This document shows positions 54,596 to 64,000 of a stretch of DNA of 64,000 nucleotides, in pieces. The stretch comes from Armigeres subalbatus (Eukaryota; Arthropoda; Insecta; Diptera; Culicidae): NCBI RefSeq assembly GCF_024139115.2, contig NC_085141.1:221760307-221824306 (forward strand). The letters run 5' to 3'. Position 1 is the stretch's first letter. Every line of letters begins with the position of its first letter. The translations under genes and the position numbers were made by a program. The notes under the pieces were generated by a model that saw only the letters and a program-made list of their open reading frames with translations, searched no databases and was not told where the DNA came from.

Positions 54596-57500
54596 ACAGC
54601 CCCCCGTCCGAAATCGCACGTTACTATGTACTACCAGAACGTTGGCGGAATGAATGGTCTAGTGGAAGATTATCGACTAGCGGTCATGGATCATTGTTAC
54701 GATATCGTAGTTCTGACCGAAACTTGGCTAGACTCTCGCACAATTTCAAGCTATATTTTTGGAACTGGGTACGAGGTTTTTCGATGTGATCGAAACTCGA
54801 ATAACAGCAGAAAATCGACAGGAGGTGGCATCATAATCGCTGTAAGTTCTAGGCTGAAGGCATCAGTAATCGAAGACGATTCGTTCAACACCGTGGAGCA
54901 GGTTTGGGTATCTATTCAGCTCGGAGGCCGTAAACTATTTGTTTGTGCGGTGTACATTCCTCCAGACCGAACTCGAGACTTGGAACTCATCGACACGCAC
55001 TGCCGATCAGTCTTCTTTGCGTCGGAAATAGCGTCTCCCAACGATGAAATCATCGTTCTGGGCGACTTCAACCTTGCAGGAGTCGCGTGGGTTCCAACTC
55101 ACAACGGTTTCCTACGCCCTGATCAGGAACATTCCTCGTTTCACCTGGGAGCTCTCAGGTTGCTGGATAATTACAGTACTGCAACTTTATCTCAAGTTAA
55201 TTGCATCGTTAATGAGAATAATCGCTTGCTGGATCTGTGCTTCGTCGGCGATCGTTACACCGCTCCATTTGTTTCCACTGCACCTGTTCCTTTGGTCAAG
55301 GCTGCCCCTCACCATCCATCTCTAGTAATTGGAGTTGAGAATGATGACGTCCGTGACTATGTTGGTACTTCAACAGCTACGTCATATGTTTTTCGCAAAG
55401 CGAATTATTGAAGTATTGCCGAAGTGCTGTCTAACTTGGATTGGCAGAGTATCCTCGACCCTTCCGATGCAAATATCGCTGCACAAACTTTTTCTCATGT
55501 CCTGGCATATGTCATTGACAGTCATGTTCCAAAGAAGATTGCCCATACCGACTCTAAGGTTCCGTGGATGACAAACGACCTTCGTTCGTTGAAAAGGACA
55601 AAAAGGCCGTCCTGAAAAGGTTCACAAGGTTCCGCACTCTTCCCTTGAAGCACCATTATGCTAGGCTGAACAACGAATACAAACGGTTAAGTCGTTTCTA
55701 TTTTAAACGTTACCAGCGGAGGATACAGCAACGGCTTAAAACCCACCCGAAATCCTTTTGGAACTACGTAAACGAGCAGCGTAAGGAAGTAGGTCTCCCA
55801 TCGTCCATGGTCTACAATGGAGACATAGCTTCAACTCAACAAGAGATTTGTAACCTATTCTCGGCCAAGTTTGCTAGCGTGTTTGTCAATGAGCGCCTCT
55901 CCAATGACTCCATAACCAGCTCAGCGAGTAATGTACCCTTAACGATTAAAACGCTATACGCTGTCGATGTAAGTACAGATACCATAACGAGAGCAGCCAC
56001 GCGGCTAAAAACGTCGTACAAATCGGGACCTGACGGTGTTCCGTCGGTTTTCCTAAAAACGAACATTTCCTGCCTTCTGGACCCACTTCATCAAATCTTC
56101 CAGCTCTCCCTCTCTAATGGTGTATTTCCGTCCTGCTGGAAGACAGCTGAAATGTTTCCTGTGTACAAAAAGGGAAGCAAGCGCGATATAAATAATTATC
56201 GAGGAATCACGTCGCTATGCGCTGTATCGAAGTTGTTTGAGCTGGTCGTCATGGATTCTCTAAATGGTCACTGTAAACATTATATCAGTACCGATCAACA
56301 TGGCTTTATGGAAAAACGTTCTACATGTACGAATCTACTGTGTCTTACATCATACGTTACAGACAGTATGCTTGCTTGTAATCAAACAGATGTAATTTAT
56401 ACGGATCTAACTGCAGCATTTGATAAGTTGAACCACAGCATTGCGATCGCCAAGCTTGACAGATTGGGAATTGGAGGCAGCCTACTTGCATGGTTTGGTT
56501 CGTACCTTACTGAGCGCCAGCTGACAGTTGCTCTAGGCGATTGTCGCTCGGAAAGCTTCTTTGCGATGTCTGGCATACCGCAGGGTAGTCATCTGGGACC
56601 GTTGATATTCCTTCTCTACTTCAACGACGTGCATCTAGTTCTAAAAGGACCGCGATTATCATTTGCAGATGATCTTAAAATGTTTTTGCGCATATGCTCA
56701 ATAGCCGATTGTCACTTACTACAAGACCAGATCGATGCTTTCGCTCATTGGTGCGATCTAAATCGACTTGTAGTTAACCCGAAAAGTGCTCGATCATAAC
56801 TTTTTCTCGGAAGAAACAACCGATTACCTTCAACTACTGCCTGTTCGGAACGACTATTGAAAGAGTGCACTGTGTGAAAGATCTCGGTGTTCTATTGGAC
56901 TCCAAACTGACATACTCGGATCACATTTCATATGTTGTTGATAGAGCATCCAGGTCTCTTGGATTTGTGATCAAAGTGACAAAGACTTTCACAGACATCT
57001 ACTGTTTGAAAACACTGTATTGCTCTCTCGTGCGATCTACGTTAGAATACTGCTCTGCGGTCTGGAGTCCAAACTATAATAATGGTGTCGAACGCATCGA
57101 ATCCGTTCAACGTCGATTTATACGGTACGCACTCCGCAACCTTCCCTGGAGAGATCCGCTACGACTTCCTCGCTACGAGAGCCGTTGTCAGCTGATCAGC
57201 TTAGAACCTCTGTGTATCCGAAGGGATGTATGCAGAGCATTAACCGTCGCCGATATTTTGCAAGGAAGAATAGATTGTGACACTCTTCTGCGGCAAATAA
57301 ACATCAACGCACAACCCCGACAACTGCGGAGTAACCTAATGCTAAGACTTCCTTTTCGTCGCACAAACTATGGGCTGCGTAGTGCTCTCCATGGTTTGCA
57401 GCGTGTCTTCAATAGAGTGGCGTCGGTGTTTGATTTCCACTTGACACGAGATGTCCTCCGCCGGTTCTTCACATCATTTTTTACCGACCAGAACAATTGA
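54329..57500 (+). pseudogene. CR1-group LINE ORF2 (endonuclease + reverse transcriptase), nearly full length
   Basis: The endonuclease (54620-55411) reads YYQNVGGMNGLVEDYRLAV, VVLTETWLDS, VYIPPDR and VLGDFNLAGVAW. An in-frame TGA at 55409-55411 follows KANY, then the same frame continues SIAEVLSNLDWQS. A shift near 55600 leads to 55564-56799: SGPDGVPSVFLK, NNYRGITSLCAVSKLFELVV, HGFMEKRSTCTNLL, YTDLTAAFDKLNHSIAIAKL, SGIPQGSHLGPLIFLLYFND and LSFADDLKMFL (FADD 56662-56673). A further shift leads to 56865-57500, the C-terminal region with VKDLGVLLDSKLTYSDHI and YCSAVWSPNYNNG. All catalytic motifs are present, and one stop plus two frameshifts are the visible damage. CR1 group is my best placement. 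Confidence 0.92.
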
Positions 57501-57581
57501 CGCACATAGACTATAGTTAATGTATTTGTGATTGTATTGTATTTTAATCCTTGACAATGTTTTTAATGTAGTGATGTGATA

Positions 57582-57670
57582 TTGTATTTATATATATATA
57601 TATATATATTTTAAACCATCATTGGGGCTGTATCAAGTCTGTTGATGTAATAATAATAAATAAATAAATG
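57582..57670 (+). repeat. LINE 3' region: (TA)n and (AATA)n tracts
   Basis: A ~24-bp (TA)n run at 57588-57610 and 'aataataataaataaataaa' ending near 57668 close the CR1-group LINE; the latter is the likely 3' tail. Confidence 0.75.
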
Positions 57671-57749
57671 AGGGCGAACTACAACATTTAAATTTGAGAA
57701 TAAAATTCAAGACAATTTCTTGAAAAATTCCAGGTATGAAAAATGTTTT

Positions 57750-58018
57750 TGCCTTTCTCGTACAACTAAGTTGTACCGAAAGGCTATCATTTCACTCCAA
57801 ATTCGAACTTTTGATAGAAGTCCCGGAGACCCATAGTGTTATATACCATTTGACTCAGCTCGATGAGCTGAACAAATGTCTGTCTGTCCGTGTGTGCGTG
57901 TGTGTGTGTATGTGTGTGCGTGTGTGTGTGCACAAAATGCCATAAAAAACATTAGCCAAATTTTCACACAGAAACTCTTAACCGATTTTCTTGCAACAAG
58001 CTGCATCCGACAGAGACT
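57750..58018. mobile_element. MITE family 'gcctttctcgtacaac', copy C (opposite orientation)
   Basis: Starts 'tgcctttctcgtacaactaa', contains 'cccatagtgttatataccat', 'ctcagctcgatgagctgaac' and a (GT)n tract at 57892-57932, and ends with 'gcaacaagctgcatccgaca'. It is the inverse of copies A and B. It ends 2-3 bp before the next MITE. Confidence 0.82.
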
Positions 58019-58020
58019 AC

Positions 58021-58226
58021 ACACTTAAAATAAATCGCCGAATTCGGTAAAATTTTACCAAAATCTCAACAGCCGAACTGTTCGGTAAATAATTTAACTG
58101 ATTTTCGGTGATTTTGACAGTTGAGCAATGGAAAAATTACAAAAAATCTGTAAAATAAATTACCGAACAGTTCTGCTGTTGAGATTTCGGTAAAATTTAC
58201 CGAATATGGTGAAATGAGTTAAGTGT
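58021..58226. mobile_element. MITE with 'acactta...ttcggtaaaattttacc' arms
   Basis: The left arm contains 'cgaattcggtaaaattttac', 'caaaatctcaacagccgaac' and 'tgttcggtaa'. The right arm contains 'ttaccgaacagttctgctgt', 'tgagatttcggtaaaattta' and 'ccgaat', ending 'taagtgt'. The whole 206 bp folds back on itself. Confidence 0.88.
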
Positions 58227-58809
58227 GTAAAACGCTGTTGATCACTATTGAATTTCATAATAATTGCAAATTGCAAAAAATAGATAATATTAAAATAGTG
58301 ATGAGACATTGTCACAAAGAACAATATTAACGCATTTGCCCAAAAGTACACGCGGCGTTCCCTACAGAAAACGACGCACCGCGCTTTTTGCTGCCCGTAA
58401 ACTCGATTCTTATGGGGAAATAACATTGCGGCGTTTCCTAAGGTGCGGTTGTTCCTTTCGAATGTGAAACGCCGCGTGGAATCTTGTGCAAACGCGCTTT
58501 TGGAAACATTACAACAGCCGCGCGGTGTATCGTATTGACAGCACCCTACAATAATGTGTTATGAAAATGCCTTGCATCTATGAATATTTTTAAAGTTTAT
58601 CCATGGCTTGCTCCCATTAAGAGTTTACTCGTACTATAAAGATACTCGTGTTGCACGCATTTAGGCGTAAGTATGCTCTTCGTTCAGTTTCATAGTGCTA
58701 TGAAATTGTCCGAAAGTCAAAATTCGAACATAGGAAATTCGAGAAACTTTTGGCAGCGCCATCTGTCGTTCACTAGTGTAAATTTTCTATCATAACATTA
58801 GACGGTGTA

Positions 58810-58917
58810 ACTGTTTTGCCTTTCTTGTACATCATCGAGGTGTAAGCGTAAAGGCTACATTTATTATCTTTTTGCGCGAGAAAGGCGCCATCATCGCTAG
58901 GTGGATTAATCTGGGTT
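58810..58917. mobile_element. MITE family 'gcctttctcgtacaac', minimal copy D
   Basis: 'ttgcctttcttgtacatcat' at the left and 'cgagaaaggcgccatcatcg' with 'ctaggtggattaatctgggt' at the right. The right end is the reverse complement of the left end of copy A (19838). The interior is only ~50 bp. Confidence 0.7.
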
Positions 58918-59543
58918 TTTTTTCTATTAATGGAAGCATATGAAAATCTCTGCATGTATGAATCCTCGAAGTCCATATGAGTTCCTGAGTTACTGGATGC
59001 CAAATCACTTCTAGGAGCAGAACATTGAGAATTTGTAAAATGTCGTAGGTAATTCTGGTCGTTCGCAAAGATTCAAGTACATTCCAGAACACCTGAAAAG
59101 TTATCATAATTCACACCTTTCCCAAATTGGCTCCAACTTGTGTTATAAACTTTCTGGTGACTTCCACGAATGAGAATTCTTATGGACTCTCTGGAGTCGC
59201 AATAAAACTCCAAGACTACTGACGGACAAATGGTTGATGTTTTCATTATCTTTCTGGAAATTGGTGTGAAATCTTGTATCTTTTGACACGACTTTTGAAC
59301 TCTTTCCAAACAACCGTCCGAGCTTCTAGAAATCCTTTCAATTCTGTTCAAAAAATGTTACGGATTAGGTATTTTCGTGAAAATAGAGAAACCTCCATTG
59401 GCCCTCAAGTATACTTATGGAGTAAGAATTCTTATTCACTCTCTGTGGAGTTCTAAAAATAGTCATGAACTGCTTGCAATCTTCAAGATAATCAAGAATT
59501 CAATCCCTACAAGCTCACATAAATCCATGCAGCACTTACATTA

Positions 59544-59772
59544 AGGTCAAATCACGGAATCCAAATTTCAAAGCGCTCGCGTTTTCGGAGGCACACCACT
59601 CGATACGGAAGCAACGTACAACTGACATTTTTATTATTTCACGCATGCTGCGACGCAAAGCAAAGCAAAGCTAAATCAACAAAAATGACAGTTGTGCGTC
59701 GCCTCCGTATCGAGTGGTGTGGCCCCGAAAACGCGAGCACTTTGAAACTTGGATTCCGTGAGGAGTGACCTT
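59544..59772. mobile_element. MITE with ~90-bp arms ('aaggtcactcctcacggaat')
   Basis: The left arm, 'aaggtcaaatcacggaatcc' through 'gcgctcgcgttttcgg' and 'acaccactcgatacgg' to 'caactgacattttt', is the reverse complement of the right arm ending 'cggaatcc... aaggtcac' type sequence at 59772. Immediately after, 'aaggtcactcctgacggaat' (59772-59793) repeats one terminus in direct orientation. Confidence 0.88.
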
Positions 59773-60301
59773 AAGGTCACTCCTGACGGAATCCAAGACT
59801 TTATAAGCCCATGAGCAAATGAAAGCTCACGAAATGTTTTCAAAACATTACCTACAGAATTTGGTTTGGAGTTGATGCCGTCATACGTCCACAAAAGACA
59901 GTATTTGGCGTTTTTTCAAACCAGCTTCCAAATAGCTAGTTGTTGCCTGTTGGTTGAACCTTTTTGTTGATTGTTTGTTGAACGATTCTGAACTATGGCC
60001 CAATTCAGTCATTTGATTAAAAAAATTGGGCAACACATTTTCATCAAAAGGTAATGTGATATTTTAGGTTTTTCATTCGAGTTGGTTACTAGTCACCAAA
60101 TTAAATTTATCAAGACAGATCGCATTTTCCTACACCACAAGCTCATAAACATAATTTTATCGCGATTGATGATTAAGTATTTGAACGAACTTTTAGAACT
60201 TCTTTGGTTTGATGGGAACATGACCTACTAACGCTACTGATGAGGAAAATGCAAAAAATTCAAAACGACTCCGACATAAAACCACTCAAACTAAATAATT
60301 T

Positions 60302-60533
60302 AGGGTCTGTCTCATTTGAAGAATCAAACCGAAATTAGACTTAAAAGTGACATTTCAATAATTATCGAATAACCCTGCTCGCAGAGCCAGATTACTTTTG
60401 ACAGATATCGAATCATTTTGTATCAATGTCTTATTATAATTGCTGGGTAGCACCAGCCATTCTTATGACCAGGTTATTTGCTAATTTTCGAACTGTCACT
60501 TTTAAGTTTAATTCTCCAAATGAGACAGACCTT
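60302..60533. mobile_element. MITE with 'agggtctgtctcattt' ends
   Basis: The left arm 'agggtctgtctcatttgaag' with 'aaaagtgacatttc' and 'gaataacc' is mirrored by 'ggttatttgctaattttcga', 'gtcacttttaagttt' and 'ccaaatgagacagacctt'. Arms of about 65-70 bp enclose ~95 bp. Confidence 0.88.
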
Positions 60534-60789
60534 AAAATATTCAAGGGGACTTTTTATTTTAAAAAAGCTTTATAGCTTGAAGGTGGAAGTGGTTGTTGTA
60601 ATTGACTCGGGAGTATTGTTTATCAGCCATGCAGTCTTATCCTGAGCAAAGTCGGTTAATAAAATGATAGCAAATTGATATTAAGCTCTGCTGTTGAGAT
60701 TACATCGAAAACAAAATATGACGACAATTATTATTTGATAAAAATTTGATTCCTCATAACTATGATTTCATAATGAGTTAACAATCCCA

Positions 60790-60880
60790 AGTAACAATTT
60801 TAGTTTTATAACGCTCTTGGAGACCATTTTCCACTCTACAAGTGTGCCTTAAAACCATTATAAAACCAAAATGTTACTGA
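60790..60880. mobile_element. Short fold-back element (~90 bp)
   Basis: 'agtaacaattttagttttat' at the left and 'cattataaaaccaaaatgtt act' at the right are inverted, with an internal 'ctcttggagaccattttcca' region. Confidence 0.65.
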
Positions 60881-61324
60881 GGAATGTGCTTTAATTTATG
60901 AAGATTAAAAGCAAACAAAATATGCTGTTGATATTTTTTTATCAATGCTTATAAGAATGATCTAACCGAATAATTCATTTTGATTTCAATTTAAGAATCT
61001 CATGATTTCAAACGTAGTAATCATGTTGATTTGTTTGACAGCAAAATTTGTTTTCAGTTTGATTCCACAGTGCGAAAATATGCTCTTAATTTTGCTATGT
61101 TAACCAGCCAGCGGCGGCTGTGTCGCACAGTAGGACCGATCTTCAGAAAGACGGTCAAAAGCCACTTTTTCAAAGGGATCCAAAGTAGAAACTTGGGTCA
61201 CGGGTTGTTAGTAGAATACATGGCGATGATGCAAACACAGTTTTGAGTCATTTTAATCGGATGGATCTTACCTTTACGATCAATACAAGTTGAGCAATGA
61301 GCATGTTGTCGATTTTTAATTCTT

Positions 61325-61450
61325 GTTGAATCTCAGTTCAACGAAGTTTCGAAATTATGATTCGCTGGACCGGAAATGAATAAAAGTCAAGTGATCCGAT
61401 ACTGAATGGGAGAATCATAATTTCGAAACTTCGTTGAACTGAGATTCAAC
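61325..61450. repeat. Perfect 39-bp inverted repeat with 48-bp loop
   Basis: 'gttgaatctcagttcaacga' plus the next 19 bases at 61325-61363 are exactly reverse-complemented at 61412-61450. The loop has no ORF. It sits 17 bp from the stop of the BEL/Pao fragment, so it may be a young MITE or a structure at that element's end. Confidence 0.92.
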
Positions 61451-61466
61451 AACATATAATTTTCGT

Positions 61467-62010
61467 TTAGTTGCTTTCATTGGGTTCTGAATATGTGTGC
61501 GTTCGTTTACTGTCTAGAACCACCAACTTCGTTGCTGGTCGATCGTAGACACCAGTTAATGTTCTTACCGTTGCAGATCGAATCTGCCCGTCCGGGCTGA
61601 CTTTAGTACCGATGATCTTTCCCTTCGGCCTACAGTTTCGGGGCATCTTTGGATCGACGATGATCACCACATCTCCGACGACAATTGGTTTTGATCGTTG
61701 GAACCATTTAGTTCTACGGGTGATCGCCGGCAAATAGTCCGCGAGCCAGCGCCTCCAATACTGGTTTGCTAAAAGTTGAGACGTCTTCCAGTTATTCCTG
61801 AGCGCACCGCTGCTGTCGTCAAAATCTGTGAGAGGTTTTGAACCGTTCGATGAGCCCAGTAGAAAGTGGTTCGGAGTCAATGCTGCAGCTGAATCTTCGT
61901 CTTCTGGTACATGGGTTAGCGGACGCGAATTCACTGTGTTCTCCACTGGTGCAAGGACGTTGTCTCTGAGCGCTAAAGTTCTCGACGGCTGGCGACGTCA
62001 GGTGCCCCAC
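61467..62010 (-). pseudogene. BEL/Pao retrotransposon integrase tail (DUF5641-type)
   Basis: The minus-strand ORF from 61946 reads SRPLTHVPEDEDSAAALTPN, FLLGSS, LANQYWRRWLADYLPAITRR, KPIVVGDVVIIVDPKMPRN, GKIIGTKVSPDGQIRSATVR and RPATKLVVLD. This is the C-terminal region after the integrase catalytic core that is characteristic of BEL/Pao LTR elements. Only the last ~160 codons remain; protease, reverse transcriptase, catalytic integrase and LTRs are not seen. The frame breaks upstream near 61950. Confidence 0.9.
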
Positions 62011-62214
62011 CTCTCGCTCCGGTAGTGGAACTCTAGCTTACGGGTCGGTGATGCTGGGAAGATGAACCATCCATTCAGTGAAATATGGTCTGCTAGACCA
62101 TTTTATTCACTTCTAACATTTTCAACCGTCTTTTTTGGAATTGGTCCCATTGTGCGGCGTGGCGGCGTCACGCCATTGGTGATCGGTGGCGGCGTGAACT
62201 AGTTTAAAGAGCTA

Positions 62215-62480
62215 TTTCTTCTCAAGTTCCTCAGCGAATTCCTTCGGAAGCTCTGCCACAAGTTCGTTGGGAAGTATGTCAACGAATTCCACGAATTTTT
62301 CGCAAGATCCTCCAGAATTTTTTTGGGAAGCTTCTCCAGGAATTTTTTTGGAAGCTTATCCAGGAATTCCTCGGAAAGTTTCTCCGAGAATTCTTCCAAA
62401 AATCCGTCCAAATTCATCCAGCAATTCTTCAGGAAGTATTTTCAAAAATTTCTTCGGAAGTTCTTCTAAAAAAAGTTTAG
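62215..62480. repeat. Decayed 'ggaattcctcggaaagtt' repeat, block 1
   Basis: Runs of 'aattcctcgg', 'aagctt/aagttt', 'ctccagaatttttttgggaa' recur every ~25-30 bp. Words and spacing resemble the decayed parts of the 27-bp minisatellite at 18906-19500. Confidence 0.6.
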
Positions 62481-62577
62481 GTTATCGACTTTCGTCTGAC
62501 CTTTTACTATGTGGAAAACTATACTGAGGACCAAAAACATGTGTTTTGAGGAGGAGAATATTTATGAAATATGCAAA

Positions 62578-62660
62578 AATATCTACTGCCTACCGGTGGG
62601 AATCGAACCCACACTTCCCAGTACGCAAAACGGGTGTTCTACCACAATTCTACAGTAAAA
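62578..62660 (-). other. tRNA-like core (SINE relic), minus strand
   Basis: On the minus strand 'gtggtagaacacccg' fits an A box and 'gtgggttcgattcccac' is a perfect T-arm with B box. The acceptor stem does not close, so it is not a functional tRNA by eye. It pairs in inverted orientation with 62765-62800. Confidence 0.5.
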
Positions 62661-62734
62661 CTTAATGCTACCCTCATTAAGTTACCCTAGCGGTAATGTG
62701 TTAGATACGGTGCAACTCCATCCGGCAACTAGCA

Positions 62735-62812
62735 GATCAATCACATTCATCTATTTCTCAAACAGGTATGGGTTCGATTCCCACAGGTAGGCAGTGGATA
62801 TTTTATAGTGCT
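62735..62812 (+). other. Second tRNA-like core, inverted relative to 62578-62660
   Basis: 'tatgggttcgattcccacag gtaggcagtggatatttta' is the near reverse complement of 'aaatatctactgcctaccgg tgggaatcgaaccca' at 62578-62620. The two could form a ~40-bp stem around ~140 bp. Confidence 0.55.
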
Positions 62813-62814
62813 TC

Positions 62815-63410
62815 TAATACTTCCCCCGAAAGTTTTTCTAGGGATTCCTCCAAAAGTTCCACCAGAAATTAGTTTGAATGCTCATCCAAAAATTCTTAGG
62901 GAAGCTTTTCCGGAAATTCCTCGGAAAGTTCCTCCAAGTTTTCTTCCCGGTATTCCGTTCCCTAAAAATTCTTCAGGAAATTTCTTTGGAAGTTTCTTCA
63001 GGAATTCCTTCGAAAGTTCTTTAGGGAGCTCTTCCGGGAGTAATTCAGGCGATTTCGAGACAATGTCATTGAATGCGGGATTTCGAAATTCATTAGGACA
63101 TACTTACTCATTCGATTCCAGTACCCAATTACCAAATTTCAAGTTTCAGGTAATTCCCACAAATATTTCTTTCGGAAGTCCCCCATTTTTTTCATGGTAC
63201 TGCATTCAAATTTCGCCCTGGAAATTCTTCCTTTAATTCTCCTGCAATCTCTTCTTCGGACATATATTCTAAAAGGATTTCCTGGTTTGAACCACTGTAA
63301 ACATTTTTAGATGAGTTCTTGAAATAATTTCGGGTGGATTTCCCGATGGGCTTTTAGAAGATATTTTTAATGGAATTACTAAATTAGTTTCACAAGAAAC
63401 TTCATGAAAA
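62815..63410. repeat. Decayed 'ggaattcctcggaaagtt' repeat, block 2
   Basis: The same words as at 62215-62480 continue after the tRNA-like pair ('ggaaattcctcggaaag', 'aggaattccttcgaaagt'). The tRNA-like unit therefore probably inserted into this repeat. Confidence 0.55.
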
Positions 63411-63783
63411 ATTCAAGAAGTTGTAGTATTTTCAAAGGGAGTTCATAAGAAACAAAAAAAAAACTGTTTAAACGGAGTAGCAACTACGAAATGCACAGTC
63501 ATCATGCTCATGCTCAATTAAAAAAAACTGTTTAAAAACCGAATTGAAATAATTCAATTTTTAAATGAATGTCTGGAATAATTTCAGGCTGAAGCACAAG
63601 ACATTCAAATAAGGTTTTCTTAACCCGTATCGGCCTGAATGAAAAAAAAAAAACAAATTTCTGCCATTTCGTCATTTTATGTCGTATTGGCCTGGTTTTT
63701 CGGATCGTACGGATCCCAGAATTCAGAATACATGTTGAGACTTGTGATGTGGTCCTCCTATCCCTGGGTGGCCAATGTGCCTT

Positions 63784-63925
63784 GACTTGTTCCGGCCACA
63801 TGCCTACTTTAAAAGTAGGGATTACATTCACCATTGCTTCAATCCGGGCATGCGCCTAAGACCGGATCAAATCCACCATGGCCTTAGTCCAGGCAAGCGC
63901 CTAACTTTAAAAACTCAAGCAACAC
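63784..63925. repeat. Short ~46-bp tandem repeat, ~3 copies
   Basis: 'gttccggccacatgcctac', 'aatccgggcatgcgcctaag' and 'agtccaggcaagcgcctaac' recur, separated by 'ttacattcaccattgc' and 'aaatccaccatggc'. No coding meaning is seen. Confidence 0.6.
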
Positions 63926-64000
63926 ACTTGTCGTAGACGAGTTACTAAAACCAATCAAGTCACATATGAGTTATTGCAACCAAATCAATCTGAATTGTGA

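Noticed and set aside
61467..62010. An endogenous virus insertion
   Set aside because: The coding piece is the C-terminal integrase region typical of BEL/Pao LTR retrotransposons, and no viral structural gene is present. I saw no virus-derived sequence elsewhere in the window.

Overview
The window looks like repeat-rich intergenic or intronic DNA from a culicine mosquito, most likely Aedes. The evidence is two copies of a tRNA-derived SINE matching the Aedes Feilai family (minus strand near 7.3-7.6 kb with a 15-bp target-site duplication, and a 5'-truncated plus-strand copy near 46.2-46.4 kb), spliceosomal introns, many fold-back MITEs, and degraded non-LTR retrotransposons of at least three lineages. 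There is no intact host protein-coding gene, no bacterial-type operon and no convincing functional RNA gene.

Layout. 1-2200: two blocks of a decayed ~100-bp repeat. 5051-10512: a six-exon THAP/P-element-type transposase gene, largely readable but broken by about four frameshifts. 10591-12147: ORF1 and the first codons of ORF2 of a Jockey-type LINE. 12316-17885: several broken copies of one endonuclease-reverse-transcriptase LINE family on both strands, interleaved with MITEs. 17878-19500: a 27-bp minisatellite that reads open on both strands. 19.8-31 kb: MITEs, decayed GGAAT-rich repeats, tRNA-like cores and, at 27.87 kb, a possible first coding exon of a host gene. 31.8-36.6 kb: a 95-bp satellite with a five-unit higher-order period, flanked by a ~165-bp direct duplication, then a Jockey ORF2. 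37.5-40.3 kb: two more tandem arrays, one split by a probable solo LTR. 41.5-45.3 kb: a DNA transposon with ~505-bp terminal inverted repeats and a decayed transposase of a family I cannot name. 48.8-49.5 kb: a retropseudogene of EMC3. 52.8-57.7 kb: a nearly full-length CR1-group LINE with a PHD-type ORF1. 57.7-63.9 kb: a cluster of MITEs, a BEL/Pao integrase tail, paired tRNA-like cores and short repeats.

The parts do not form a working system. They record successive insertions: a SINE and a MITE inside introns of the THAP transposase, a probable LTR inside a satellite, and a minisatellite starting inside LINE coding sequence. Most useful for follow-up are the broken THAP transposase, the long-TIR transposon at 41.5-45.3 kb, the higher-order 95-bp array and the candidate exon at 27.87 kb. 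Frame, splice and repeat calls were made by hand; no database search was possible.
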